A stretch of 64,000 nt of DNA from Campylorhamphus procurvoides (lineage: Eukaryota; Chordata; Aves; Passeriformes; Dendrocolaptidae). The notes below the pieces were generated by a model that ran no database searches, was not told where the DNA came from, and saw only the letters and a list, made by a program, of their open reading frames with translations. A program made the position numbers and the translations under genes. How positions within the stretch are numbered: the stretch's first letter is position 1; every line of letters begins with the position of its first letter. The DNA is taken from contig WBMV01004156.1 of NCBI GenBank assembly GCA_013396655.1, positions 186,001-250,000 of the forward strand. Reading direction: 5' to 3'. This document shows positions 22,701 through 35,330 of the stretch, in pieces.

Positions 22701-25448
22701 TCTGCTAGTCCTGAGATCTGGGACACAAACTTTTCGGTTAAAGACCGTGCAATTGAAAAATGTGCATTAGGAAAAATGCAGTAACAGTAACCTCCTGCGT
22801 GGTATTCGTACAGCTCAGTAAGAGTTCACCAGTACCTCAGTCTACCTCTTGCCTGTTATCTGTGCTTTTTAGGGACATTATTCATCTGTAGACTGTATCC
22901 CTTGTTTCTGCTTCTCCATTTCTTGTATTTTTTTCTTTTCTTTTCTTCTTGTGTTTCCTTTCTTTCTCACTCTTATGCTTTTTGTCCTTTGCTTGTCTTT
23001 TATTTCACCCCTTTCCTCCTCTTCCGTTCCACTTCCAACTTCCACTTCCTCTCCTGCCTCTTCCTCTTCCTCGTTTGGTCCTATTGAAGTTGAGCCCAAT
23101 GCCGGGACACCACGTCGTAGACCTCTCTCCTTCTGCCCTTGCTGTGCCCATGAAGGTAACGTAACCTCATGCTCCCTGTCCTCCTTGACCACAGCTGGGT
23201 TGTCATAGCAGCACTAGTCAGATAGTGAACACAAGGTCCCCAGCCCCATCCCCAGCCTTTTCTTGCTGTGTCCCCAAACCAGCCTTCTCCCTAGCAACCT
23301 GGTAACCAGCTTCTCTGAGCCTGTGGCAAGTTTCTAAAGGTACAGTATCCCTTTTGTGAGTCCCAGCTGTGCTAGAGAAGGTGTAGCGACTGACAGGGGC
23401 ATTGGGCAGCAGCTGTGGGACCAGTAATGTCACACTCGAAAGTTTCTATTTTCATTTACTGGCTTCAATTTCTCAATTCCTCCTGAAAGACGTTTGGAAG
23501 GTGGGGTAAGGGAAGAAAATCTGTTTCCTTAAATGCAGCCTTTTAATTAGCATGTAGGGATTAAAGGAATACTGTGTCTTTATAAGGACTGGTTTGCAAA
23601 AACATCCTTGAACTGTAAAAACCAACAGACCTTAAGTTAGACCAGTTTTCCCTCATCTGTCTTGCTGAGTGCATTCTTTAACTGTCCCAAATGGAGTTTA
23701 CTGTAGAGTTTCCATTGCCAAGGCATGGGGAAGGGGTTGTTTATGTGTGTTCATGGTGTAATTTTGCTAACCACTTATCTGCTTTCCATGGTGCTCCCTC
23801 ACATCAGTTGTCAGTGCTCCCTTTCCAATCCTCCCATTATTCCTCTGCTCATTGGCTGTTTAAAAATACTTACGTATTCCATAGGTCAGTAGCGTTGTGT
23901 TTTTGGCTTTTTCTTAGAGGCATTTGTTTTTTATACATCCTGGCATCGGAGAGGAAGGGGAGACTTCCCAGTGTTTTCATGGCGCCACAGCACTGGACAT
24001 CTGCATGTACGGTCTCCCTCTCCTGTCCCACGTGGGCATATTGTGCAGAGACGCTCGGAAAGGAATGCTTGGAACTGAGCAACACACTGGGATAAAGTCT
24101 GCAGAGCCCGGGGCTCGCAGGGTGGTACAGCCAGGTTGGCATCGCCCAAGGGGCTGCTGGGAGAGGTTAAAGGCAGGTATTCTCAGCCTAAGCTGCAGTT
24201 TACTAGGGCTTGTAGGCTCTCCCTGGTGCAACCCTTCTGTGACATGCTGAGGGTGAGGCAGGGCACTGGTCTGAATTAACTAGCCATTAATGTGGTATTG
24301 GGGAAGTGTCTCACAGGGATTGGAGAGTAAAATTGCTGCTTGATTATTTTAGCATCAAATGGACGACTATTTGAGAGCTTTTGTTCTTGATGTAGAGAGT
24401 ATGTATCCATGATAACAAACACAGAGAGGGATGTTAGTTACTTTGGGATGCCTAGGTTACATGCAGTGCAAGCTGGTAGGATGCAGCAAACCAAAAGTGC
24501 TGTTGAGCTTGATTTGAGGCCTTGCTCCTGCATCCACTTCCACACAGGCAGGAGCATCGCTGCTGTCCTTGATGGGGTCTGATCTAAGTCACAGAATTCA
24601 TCTGCAGGCAGTTCAGTGTGGAATAAGTGGCCCAGACCAAGAGCTTGGCCCCTGGTAAGCTCTTGTGTTTGATAAATATCAACAGAAGGCTTTGGGAAGA
24701 GCGTTCTGCATTTATTCCACATGACTCCTGACAGACACAAGATTCACTAGTGGATTACTGAGTAAGTTTAGGAGTTGGTTTTGAAATAAAATCCAGCTAA
24801 GTTCTGTACTAGGTGGCTAAGGCCCAAGGTATCTTATTTCTGCTTTGATGTTAGCAAATGTGTCTGGGGGTTCTTTTTAGTGCGGATGTGCAATACAGTA
24901 GAATTATTTTCTGTGTTCACTGTGCAGAGGGAATCTTCAAAATGAATAGATACATGTGGCTGGGAGGAGCAGTCAGAAAAGATTTATTTAGCCATTGAAA
25001 AAAGAGATTATGTTACTTTTGGATAGTGAAAAGAAAGATTGAGGACATGCAATTGAAGAAAATAAAGATAAAACACATGGAGTGGCAATTGAATGCTTTT
25101 CTGATGAGCAGGTTTAAGTAGCTGGCCTGAGGATCTATAAAACTCTTCTGATGAAAGTTAAAATAAATACTTAGGGTTTTCTGCAGTAAGAGTGAGGAAG
25201 AAACACGCAATCACAAGCAAATCAGGAAGGAATAAAAATTAGGTTCCAAAGAGAAGAGAATCCTTTTGGAGGTGACTTCCACTCTACTGTGTATTCTAGG
25301 CAAACTGAATGGACCCGGCTTGGGAGTGCTCTGGCAGCATCTTGCTCGGCTTTCTTTGCACATTTTGCCCCATTGTTGTTTTTGCGATTTGGGCTTGTCA
25401 GCATTGCAGGGCATTACCTGAAAACTTACCAGGTTTCTTTTTTGGCAG
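13750..25448 (+). other. MICAL3: MICAL3 intron, 11.7 kb
   Basis: Long intron ending in the acceptor TTTCTTTTTTGGCAG. It contains a long pyrimidine-rich tract at 22895-23075 and a possible weak cassette at 23090-23155. I recognise no mobile element in it. The many short open frames on both strands show no known protein. Confidence 0.75.
22895..23075 (+). repeat. Long polypyrimidine tract
   Basis: About 180 bases almost purely C/T on the plus strand (for example TTTTCTTTTCTTTTCTTCTT), with few purines. It may bind PTBP-type splicing repressors or form triplex DNA. It is followed at 23090 by a 66-base open stretch flanked by AG and GT. Confidence 0.75.
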
Positions 25449-25548
25449 GCATGGGTAAGAAAGATGACCCCAAGCTGATGCAGGAGTGGTTCAAGCTGGT
25501 GCAGGAGAAGAATGCCTTGGTTCGCTACGAGTCCGAACTGATGATATT
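25449..25548 (+). CDS. MICAL3: MICAL3 bMERB exon, helix 2
   Basis: 100-nt exon, acceptor TTTTGGCAG, donor TATT|GTGAGT. It encodes GMGKKDDPKLMQEWFKLVQE, then KNALVRYESELMI and two bases of a phenylalanine codon. It forms the start of the second bMERB helix. The conserved WF and KNALVRYESEL residues identify it as MICAL family. It joins in phase to 26506. Confidence 0.95.
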
Positions 25549-26505
25549 GTGAGTGAATGTGGGAAAAATGGGGATTCTGTCGTAAATAGTATTGAAAGAT
25601 CTGTCAATACTGCCTTCCCTATAGGGCCAGGAGTTCAGCAGCCTCTTAGGCTGATTTGTGGCTGAGATAGGAATCCAAGTGCATTTCAGAAGAGAGGTAG
25701 AAAAAGGAGTAATAGCAGTAAGGAATAGAAGTTCCAATTATTTGTGCACATGCAGAAGGTCAGAGATGTGAGTCCTGCTCAAGCTATTTTTGTATAAAAC
25801 ACACATTGTTTATGCACGTGTTTTTGAGCAATGCAGAAATAATGTGTGACTCCTGGTTTTGGTAGAGTTTGCTTTTAATCATAGCCAAAAGTGTTTAATT
25901 CTTTGCCATGTGGCACTCTTCTCTGCCTCTAGTGGGACTCCAGTGCCTCTCATTTGGGCTCTAAAGCTTTTTTCCTGTTAACGAAATTGGGAGCTTTCTG
26001 TGTTCCCATGATGCAAATTCAGTGAAATTAGTTTCTGAGTGTGTCAGCTCACCCCAGCAGTGTGGAAGCTGATCACCTTCATGCCCATAGCAGAAAAGCC
26101 CCACTGTATTGTCTGCACTGGAATCTGAAAAGGCAGTGGCCTGACACGTCCCTAGTTAATAAGTAACTTTGTCTTTAGAGTGGAAAGTAGCAGGAGATAC
26201 ACAGAAGTATTGCAGATTTGTTTGTTCATTCACTCTGCTTTAGATTTAATCCCACCCATAATCTGCTCAACTTTTGGCATTGCACTTCCTACCTGAAGGC
26301 AAGGAACCTTAAATGCTGAAAGTACCATTAAATCTTTTAAAAATACAGTTACAACTCTTAAAACACTTACCATATATTCCAAAACAGGTTGGTAAAATGC
26401 ACAACAGATATCTAGAGAGGGCACAGAAACTGAGCGTGGGTATGAAGCAATGTATGCAGTATTTTAGTATACCCAGAACGTGGATTTCTGATGTTTCCCT
26501 TTCAG
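25549..26505 (+). other. MICAL3: MICAL3 intron
   Basis: 957-base intron from GTGAGT to CCCTTTCAG. No repeat or gene seen. Confidence 0.85.
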
Positions 26506-26579
26506 TGCTCGGGAGCTGGAACTGGAAGACAGGCAGAGTCGATTACAGCAGGAACTCCGGGAGAGGATGGCAGTAGAAG
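26506..26579 (+). CDS. MICAL3: MICAL3 bMERB exon, helix 2 continued
   Basis: 74-nt exon, acceptor CCCTTTCAG, donor AAG|GTGAGA. It completes the F codon and encodes ARELELEDRQSRLQQELRER, then MAVE plus one base. The following intron is only 84 bases. This is the second half of the long bMERB helix that contacts Rab proteins. Confidence 0.95.
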
Positions 26580-26663
26580 GTGAGAGCAAAAGGGACTATT
26601 GCATGGGTTATATGTGTGTATTTCTAGCCTTGTGTATGCTGATAGTTTTTGATATCTCTGTAG

Positions 26664-26848
26664 ATCACCTGAAGACAGATGAGGAGCTCTCCGAGGAGAA
26701 GAGGATCCTGAACGAGATGCTAGAAGTAGTGGAGCAGAGAGATTCTCTTGTGGCTCTCCTTGAGGAGCAACGGCTTCGAGAAAAAGAAGAAGACAAGGAC
26801 CTGGAGGCAGTCATGCTTTCCAAAGGTTTTAGCTTGAACTGGTCCTGA
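26664..26848 (+). CDS. MICAL3: MICAL3 last coding exon, helix 3 and stop
   Basis: Acceptor ATATCTCTGTAG. The split codon gives D, followed by HLKTDEELSEEKRILNEMLE, then VVEQRDSLVALLEEQRLREK, EEDKDLEAVMLSKGFSLNWS and TGA at 26846-26848. It supplies the third bMERB helix and the short hydrophobic C-terminus FSLNW typical of MICAL3. The rest of the exon is 3'UTR. Confidence 0.95.
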
Positions 26849-28303
26849 GCTTAACACATTTACCTCTGATGGTCTGTGTTGTCCAGTTGGCCTACCCTGA
26901 GTTTGCCAGAATTACGCTGATAGGAAGATGTTGAAGGGGAAAGCTCCGAAGGGTCCGACAGCATGCAGGGATTTGGTTTGAACCACTCAGAAGCCTTTTG
27001 ATAAGTGTGTTGGTTCCAGAAGCTTAAGTTTTACATGTCTGCAAGCCAAGCTGAAGAAATGAGTTGAGACTTTGGAGTCTCCTTTAGGTCCTATAAAATG
27101 GGCCGTATTTTTGTGTGTGTGGTAGGAGGGAGGGGAATAATCCATGTGTGGGGAAGGAGGTTAGGGGAAGAAGTACCCTTAACTAAACTGGATTTGTGGC
27201 AGTCCATTCCTTCCCTGTTTTTACTACACCAGTTCTTACAAAAGGGAGGGAAGTGGCAACCCTCCCTGGAAAGCCACAGCAGCCTGTAGCAGCGGAGTCA
27301 GCTGTCCAAGAGAGCTCCAGAAGCCCAGGGCAACACCTTCTTTGCTTTTAGTCTTCCTCCCCACCAAAGAAACCTGCAGCTGATCATTATGCATGGATAT
27401 GAAGAAATATGGGACAGAGAAGATACTGCTAGTATGTGTGACAGAACTCTCTGCCTCCTGGTTTTTAGAGAGAAGTGGGCATCAGTGGACTCTCTCCCTC
27501 TCGTAGCCTCCTAAATCTTCTTGTGGGGAACAAAGGGAGAAGAAGAGAGAGGGAAGATGCCCGTCTGCTTTGCTACACACTGGAGAGACAGCTACTGCTG
27601 GCCTTAGTCTTCATGGCCACAGCTCAGAGGCTGGTGGGCTTCCTTGTTCTGTTTTCGTTGTGACTGTTTTGACACTGGAAAATACTGCTGTGGGACAGTG
27701 GTAAGTGTGTGCTGGGGCAGGGGTGTTCCCAGGCAGCATTCCCTGGCTGTTAGGCCCCTAAAAGGGAGAAGCCCTTAAGTGACCGAACCACCATTAAGAC
27801 TTTTCAGTGTTTTTATTTTTTTTTTCCTCTGTATTTTGTTTTTGCACATTGGAGACAAAGCTTAAGACCTGCCTGGGCCCTCAGTCACTTTGACCCTTTT
27901 ATGTCAATTAACTTATTTTTTTAATACTTGAAAGAAGATTCATTTTTGTATCTTTTAGGAAAAAAATGGACGAGTGATGAGTGTGTGTGCCTGCTGCATC
28001 CTACAACTTCCACTTCTAAATTACTGGATGTTGTTACCTGTGGCTATTTATTAGTGTTCTTATTAATAATTTGATTGTTACACTTATCTGATTGTGGAGG
28101 GAGTGTTTTAACTCTGTTAGAGAAAGACACTACTGCGGATTGGTCCCTGCTTCACAGCAAGGGCAGCCTTTATGTACCCATGGATGCATCCTGCCCTAGG
28201 AGTTTTCCTCTATGAAGAAGTCCTGCGCACTCATGGAGTTTCAGAATCTATTTGTGTTCTTAGCGTCCTTTTCTTCTGCATCCCAGATTCCCTTTTTTGG
28301 ACT

Positions 28304-28309
28304 AATAAA
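28304..28309 (+). promoter_or_regulatory. Proximal poly(A) signal AATAAA of MICAL3
   Basis: Canonical AATAAA 1.46 kb after the stop, followed by T-rich sequence. It would give a short 3'UTR. Confidence 0.5.
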
Positions 28310-31300
28310 CCTGTATTTATTTAAATTTTACATTTTTATAACAAGAAAGCCAAAATGGTGAGGTAGAAATATCCCATATGTCTCTTTCTCACTGAAAGAG
28401 GGGACCCTCACCCTCCTGAGATACAGCTAGAGGGACTTCCATGAAAAGAAAAATAGCACATTTCCTGCTGCATCTATTGGAAGAAGCTCTTCTTGGCTCA
28501 GCTAGCAAAGCTGCTGCTTTTCAGCCAGGAGGGTACTGACCATAGTCACACACTAACCAACGAGCAGGATATGCACTGAGCAATTCAGCACCATTCACTG
28601 TTCGACAGATTCCCTGGGCACACCGTGTCCTTAACTTGTCCTGCAGAGCTGAAGCAGCACCGTGTGTTGGGTAGGTGTCCCGTGCTTCACACAATGTGTT
28701 GGGGTTTTCCCACCATGGGATGCTATGTTCTTTTCTTGCTAAAGAGGTACTAAGCCTGCTTCCCAGTGTCTGAGCAAGTGTCCCATTCCCAAGCACATTT
28801 GTACAGAGAACTGACTCTTTCAGCTTGAACTTACACTGCTGATGCAAGGCACCCAAGCAGGGCTGAACATCCTTTAGTCTTTTCCGTGGGATGGAAGTTA
28901 GCGTGGTTGCTTACTGTCAGCTCTCTCCTTCCTTCAGAGAGGTGCCCTGGAAGCCAAGGTCTATGATTTATATTTCCCTCTGACTTGGGGACATACCTCA
29001 GGCTGAGGGAGAATGGGTAGGAGTGTCCCTGGGCACTTTGAGCAGTGCTGGTTGCTAACTGTGGAAATGTGTTTTTTCCACCTGAAGTGTTCGCCCTTTA
29101 TTCCCCCCAGTGTTTTTTGCTAAGGCATTGCAAATTAAATCCAGATGCTCGTGAAACCAAGCAGACAGGCAGATGCAGTGCTGCTTCATAATTGTGTATG
29201 TTAGCAAGTGGTACCTGCTATCCCAGCATCCTGGAGGGTCAGCTTACCAACAGGATGTCCAACAGACAGAACTCCCCCCATTTGCCAGTGCAGGTGCCAG
29301 CTGCCCAGGTCACACTGGCAGTGGTAGTTTACATAGTCTGCATTTGAGGGGCCAGTGGAAGCTGGAGTGGAGGAGGAGGGAAGAAAGAGGGAAGCTAGAT
29401 AAAAGGTTTATTGTAAACTGTCTTGTGCAGAGAATTGACCTCAGTCCATTTTATAGTGCACTGGGTATATGGACCACATCTAACTTGGATCGAAAGGTCA
29501 TTGAATGTGAGCTGTAGAACAGAAAAAAGTCCCAAAGAAGAAATACCTGATCACTCCTTTTCCCTTTCATGCTGGGTGACATTGGCCAGATCTTTGCAAT
29601 GCTGAAGAGTGGTATCACTTGAGGGTGTGATCTCTTACTGCACCAGAAAACCACATATTCCAAGTCTAAACTCGTTGGGTTATGCTGAAGGCCTCCAGCA
29701 GTGAGAACAAAAATGAAGAGCTAACATCGCACACACAAATTAATGAAAAATATGTGAAAGGGAATGTTAAAAGGCCTTTTTATATCAAAATGGTTGTAAA
29801 AGGCACAACTTGTATTTGCTGTTCAGTTGCACTTTAAGAATATGACTTGCATATCAGATACTGGGTTTTTTTACTATCGGAATATTTTTAATTCAAATTT
29901 TATATTTTTAAAGCTGAAGAAGGCTCTTGTGACCACAAGATTCCTTATCTGTATCAGAATCCAAGTAGGATGTTCTAGCTCTTTGTGCTGCCCAGGTGGG
30001 CAGCAGCACGTGACTCAGCCATGTGCATTCAATGACGTGTGTCCATTTCACGTATGAGGAGAGCAAAAAGGCCCTCAGCTTCCAAAGAGTGGGCACTCAA
30101 GGGTGTCTGTCCCCGGGTGCCACGGCCCGAACCAGGGGCTGGCCGCTTCATCCCTGCAGGAGGTAGGAAGAGAGCCAAGCTTGGAATCTAAGCTGTGTTC
30201 GTTTTGAAATGGGCACACTGAGGATGGGGCAAGCACTTCAGTCCCCTACGGGGAAGGGAGGGGGATACCAACCTCCTGGAAAACACCCAGGAGGCAAGTG
30301 GGGTTGGGGGAGTGAGGACTGCCAAAACAACTAATCTGCTGTTTTCACAGTACAGTTTTTTTTCTTTTACCTGTTCTGTTCCTTTTAACCATATTCTCAT
30401 TAACAAATGGCTGTAAAATCCTGAGCTTCGGAGAACTGATGTGTGGGGAAGTGATGAGACATTTCAGCTCCAACTTTCAGACATATTCCTTCTTTCAGTT
30501 AACCCCATGGTCTCACTAGGGCATGTTACAAACTGCATTGCTGAACATATTTTAGAGCAAACCGCAAGTTTTAAAAGTCTGTCCTTCTCTCTCTCCGTCT
30601 CTGCATTTTATGTAAATATTTGTTTGTATGTAAAGACACCAGTGGATCCCTGGGTTACCCCCACGGTCAAGAATCTGAGTTTTGTGCAATGCCTAGGCCT
30701 CTCTTAGAACACGGTGCTTGCATAGAGCTAGTCACCACATTTGTGTGCACTCTGGTGGTTTTTAATATTTTTATACATCCTAATCCTGAACGTTATGAAG
30801 TATTATAAGTGGTCTAGACTGCATGATCTAGAGCAGCCGGCAGTTCCGTTTTGTGAGCAGCTGTTTCTACAATGTTCACAGCTACACCTTGTTTGGTTAA
30901 CATTCTTTTAAAATGAGTTTTCAATTAAGTGTTTACACCAGACACCGGTGGATGAGAAAGGTGTTGCATTATAAAATCTCCTGTGTACAAACTGAAAAGC
31001 CACAATAGGGCTTTATGGAAATTTCAGTTGTCACCGTCTGCGAGAAAGAGAACTCTAAAGCATACTAAAAACCAGCCTGTATATAGTTCACAGAGAAAGA
31101 GGTCGCTGGCTCTCAACTGTTGTAAAATAACAGAGATTAGAAGCTTTCCAAAAGCTCCTGCTTTTGGACTGCTAAGAGTACTGCTATAGGCAGGGTAGCA
31201 GGCAGATGAGGGTCACTGGAAGCGGATGTGAAGGGGAGGATGCCATGTTCTGATGGCACTGCAGTAACTTAAATACTCTGTATCTGTGCGTGCATGCGTG

Positions 31301-31572
31301 TGTGTGTGAAGTCTAATCCAGGTGAAGGGATCTGCTTTGGCATCTTCCCTTTTGTATGAAAGTGAACTCTGATATTCAGATTGTTCGAGGCTTTTACGGT
31401 TGGCATGTATGGAGTGTTAACAGAAAAGCGTATACCCTACCTGTACAAAACCAACTCTGTTCCAGCCTGTTTTCTTCTGTTGGGTTGTGTTTTATTGTTT
31501 GTTTTTATGCACACTTGCTTCGTTGGTGTTGAGATTTTAGCACCTCAGATGGCCAACTGAACTAAAAAAAAA

Positions 31573-31578
31573 AATAAA
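31573..31578 (+). promoter_or_regulatory. Distal poly(A) signal AATAAA of MICAL3
   Basis: AATAAA inside an A-run, followed within 30 bases by TTTTTTCTTTTTTGTTGGTGG, a good GU/U-rich cleavage element. Confidence 0.6.
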
Positions 31579-31600
31579 ATCATTAATTATTTTTTCTTTT

Positions 31601-34600
31601 TTGTTGGTGGAGTTGCCGTTTGTTTCCCTTGCATTCACTCCCGTGGTTGATGATTGAAGAGGAAGCTGGGAGCTGAGGGAAGGTGATCTAGAGATAAAAA
31701 CCTGGATGTTAAAAAGCCTGGCTTCAGTTTCTCTTTTGCTGGAACACTAAGCTACTGTGAATTATCTGATACAAACAAATCGACCTTGATACAGCCCAAA
31801 TACATGTTCCTCCCTTGTCTATATTTTACATTGTTTCTTCGGATTTTCTTCGAAGAGTGGTTACAGTAAATAACCAAGAAGTGAGATGAAGGTAATATAA
31901 ACTGAGTTGTAGAAACTGGGATTTATTTTCTGTAGCTGTAGCTCACTTCCTCAGCCTGCAGTACCAGCCTGGACATCTGACGCTGGTGTAGCAGCATTCA
32001 GTAAAACCAGGAGAGAATTACACAAATGCCTCTGTGCTGACTTTGTGTTGCTTTAAGCTTCCACCACTCCATGCCTGTGTCCCATCCACACTGTGCCAGC
32101 TCTGGAAGATGAGCTAAGCAAGGTGCAGCTCTGGAGCTGTGTCCTTTGAACAGACTGGAAGGATTCAAGGGTTCGATCTCAACAGCTCTAGAGGCAAGAA
32201 AAGGCATCTGGGTATCCCCTGTTTGAAAAGGGCTGATGCTCAGCCTCAGTGGTGGGCGCGGGGTCCAGTAAACACCAGGAGCTTGAAGCCTGGCATGGTG
32301 ACATCCAGCCAGCAGCGCTGCTGTCAGTAAGAAGACTCGAGAGAAAAGACTTTGTGCCGAAATTTCACACAGGATGCTGCGGGGAAATCCCAGCCGGGGA
32401 AGTCCCAAAGAATGAGTTTTATTTTCCTGCCCACTCAACCATTCTCAAAACAAAGGATAAACCCCGGTGTTCTTAAGGTGGTGTGATTAAAGCAGACCTA
32501 TTACGCAGCAGGAGGGATGATGGGCTTTGGATTTCCCCTTGCCTGGAGGCCGGGCTAGCAGGCTGTGCTGCAGGTGCACAGCTCGACCCTTCATTTGTGC
32601 AGCTCAGTAGGGTGGCAGCTCTTTGAGGGCCTTTCAAACCCTACGATTCTTCCTGTGCTTTTGGTCTCTTGCTTTCAAATAGTAGTGGGAGAAAGCTGTG
32701 GTTACTGGGAGGGGGATCTCACTGGTGTCAAAAGGCCAGTTTGCAAGTCCCCTGATGCCACAAGAAAAATGAATGTATGGAAAGCATCCACTGGACTCTG
32801 GGACGCAGGAGGTCAGCTCCTGTCCATAGCTTAGGACACCAGCCTTGTGGACACTTCATCATGGCTATTGAATTGCACTGTAAGCTTGTTAGTCCCCAGT
32901 CTCAGTTAGGGACCCAGAGGTTCTGCTATTTTATAAACTATGCATGAACAACTAGTCTCTTAGGGAGAACTTCCATCTATCATTTGCTTGAGAGAAGAGC
33001 TACACCAGCCGCCCAAGATGAGCAGGGTCTCACATCCTGCACGGATTAGCCACGTGTGTCTAAGAAATAACACCAGAAAAAGGCCCTCTAATCAATAAAC
33101 CCCGCCCCGAGAGCCTGGCATGGTGTCAGCTGCTGGTTTCCATTTTCATTGATAATGAAAGAAGGTGGCCCTTTCCACAGGTGGTGTCCGAGCCTTCCAG
33201 GCTTGCCTCATCCACCTGACGTGGTTCCCCTTGAGAGAGAAGCACAACCTCCCTCCAGCTCTCAGGGAGGAGGTAAGGAACATCACGGAAGTTGCTGAGG
33301 TGGGAGGGTGAGTGTGCCCTCGGCTCTGAGGAGCACAGGAAGGATGTCTGTGTGCTCATTAAGTAACGTGCAGAGGCTCTTTCTGGCAGCAGCAGATATC
33401 TATTATCTTATACAGTCCTCGTGCCTGTACACCGCCTGGATAAAGACAATGAATGTAACTTGTCAGGAAAAATAACTAAGGGGAAGTCATGCCTAAAAAA
33501 TGGCTTCCCTCATGTTTTACATATTTGAAAATTCCTCACCATGAGTGCTGTGACAGAATTGGCAATGGTTGCCTGCATCAGCAATTGTCTTTTTAAGTCC
33601 TGCATATAAGAGAATACAAACCTAATCCTGTAAGGATTGGTCCACATCTCTAAGAATTCAAGCAGAGCCTGAGTGTATCTTCCTCCTTTCAATCCTAAGG
33701 ATCAGCAGCAACAGAGCAATTACTGGGGAAAAGAATCCTACAGGTGGCAATGGGTGAAAGTAACAATGCTGGCATGTGGCTGCATCTCTGCTGGCATCAT
33801 CCCCCTGGAGAACCAGAGTGAGGGAGGTTTATGGGTATTACTCGAGGGAAACAATGAAGAGTTGCCTCCTTCCTTAGCTTTCATCCTCTTATGCAGTACT
33901 CAGAATAAGGAAAGGAAAAAAAAAAACCCTGTCCTAATCAAGCTCAAAAAAAAAGTAACATTTTCCCTTGGCACCAGTGTAATTGCCTGTGGATAGCAGG
34001 AAAGTGGATTAACCTGCTGAGTATGTGGTGGTGCTTTTCTGCACGTCTCAGAAAGAGGAATCATGTGATCACGTGGGGTTCTGCAACCAAAAGATAACAT
34101 CTCCTGTTTATTATTAACATTTCCTATACAAATATATAATCTGTATTACTCAGATAGCAGAATCAAAAAATATAAAAAACTCCACATGCTTATCTCAAAA
34201 GAAAAAATACACTTTGGGCAGAAGGGAAAGAGTGTGCCTTCCCTACTTTGGGCTAGCAGTGCGGACTTTTTGAGACCAAGCTGAACAGTTAGAGGAACTT
34301 AGAAAAGTTGGGAGATGTCACTTCTTTCCCCCCTGCATTATTCCTAGCGGGAATTCATCTGATGGGGTGACCAATATGACTCAAACTGGAATGAGAATGG
34401 GTTCAGTCCATTTTGAAGAGTGCCAGGAAGGTTAAAAAGCACTGTAGGGACAGCCCCTCCCTGGTCAAACACCTTTGGAGGGGGCAATCTAGAGGCTGCG
34501 TGTGACACCACAACTCCATGTGACCTGTACTGAATACCAGGTAAGTATTGCTTTAAACGCACTATGTTAAAGTATAAATAGAAATTAGTTTAAGTAGGAC

Positions 34601-34900
34601 TATATTGCTAGACCTGGGGGCTGGAATCACCATCCCTGGAGGTATGTAAGGATAGGATGGATGTGGCACTTAGTGACACAGGCTGGGCTCTGTGAAGCTC
34701 AGAGGGCTTTCCCAACCTAACTGATGGAATTAAGCCCATAGAACGATACTAAATGAAAACTGAGATTTATTTGGCAGGGGGGGACGTGGCTATAGCTGGG
34801 GCACAGCTGAGCAGGCTTCAGCCAAGCAGCACAAGGTGGGGATCCATGAGAATTCCAGGATGATCCTGCCTGCCACCTGAGGCCCGGGGCTGCTTTGTGG
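31601..34900. other. Intergenic region between MICAL3 and BID
   Basis: No gene is recognised. It holds a short CR1-like 3' fragment (34610-34740), and its right end merges into the minisatellite and CpG island of BID. Confidence 0.6.
34610..34740 (+). mobile_element. CR1-like 3' fragment
   Basis: Reads TCACCATCCCTGGAGGTATG, then GGATGGATGTGGCACTTAGT and TTTCCCAACCTAACTGATGG. This matches the plus-strand CR1 3' region (CCATCCCTGGAGGTGTTCAAG ... TCCAACCT) with decay. The terminal octamer repeats are not clear. Confidence 0.65.
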
Positions 34901-34910
34901 GGGCGGAACG

Positions 34911-35259
34911 CGATGATTTGGATGGGTTTGGGGCTGTTTTGGATGGAGTTTGGGGTGGGTTTGGGGCTGTTTCGGATGGGATTTTGGGTGGATTTGGGGC
35001 TGATTTGAGTGGGTTGGGGCTGTTTCAGGTGGGATGGGGCTGTTTCGGGTGGGATTTTGGGTGAGTTTGAGTCTGTTTTGGGTGGGATTAGGGGCTGTTT
35101 CAGGTGGGGTTTTGGTTGGTTTCAGGTGGGTTTGGGTGGTTTGGGGGCTGGTCTTGGTCGGGTTTTGGGCTGTTTCAGGTGGGTTTGGGGCTGATTTGGG
35201 TGGGTTTCAGGTAGGTTTGGGGGAGGGTTTTGGGTGGGTTTGGGGCTGTCTCGGGTGGG
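34911..35259 (+). repeat. G-rich minisatellite, about 20-22 bp units
   Basis: Irregular repeats of the theme GGGTGGGTTTGGGGCTGTTTC, alternating with GGGATTTTGGGTGGATTT, run up to the assembly gap. Dense GGG runs on the plus strand favour G-quadruplex formation. The long open frames here are by-products of the repeat, not genes. Confidence 0.9.
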
Positions 35260-35290
35260 NNNNNNNNNNNNNNNNNNNNNNNNNNNNNNN
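35260..35290. other. Assembly gap (31 N)
   Basis: Thirty-one unknown bases between the minisatellite and the GC-rich BID promoter. The true length is unknown, and the array may be collapsed. Confidence 1.
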
Positions 35291-35330
35291 AGGCCGGGCC
35301 GGGCGGGGCGGGGCGGGCGCTGCTCAAACA
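35291..35330 (+). promoter_or_regulatory. BID core promoter with GC boxes
   Basis: Three overlapping GGGCGG boxes at 35301, 35306 and 35311 lie about 70 bases before the exon 1 donor, inside a CpG island. There is no TATA box. This is a typical Sp1-type dispersed promoter. The transcription start is not determinable and may lie within the gap. Confidence 0.6.

Larger units (their letters stand above)
26849..31600 (+). other. MICAL3: MICAL3 3'UTR
   Basis: No splice signal or coding frame is needed after the stop. A first AATAAA lies at 28304-28309, after an unusually T/A-rich stretch. A distal one at 31573-31578 is followed by a T/GT-rich downstream element, which makes it the likely main end. 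A TGTAAATA (PUM-type) element is at 30611-30618. The 4.7-kb length is inferred from the distal signal. Confidence 0.65.

Noticed and set aside
28521..28856. 111-codon minus-strand open frame in the MICAL3 3'UTR
   Set aside because: No recognisable protein, no splice or promoter context.
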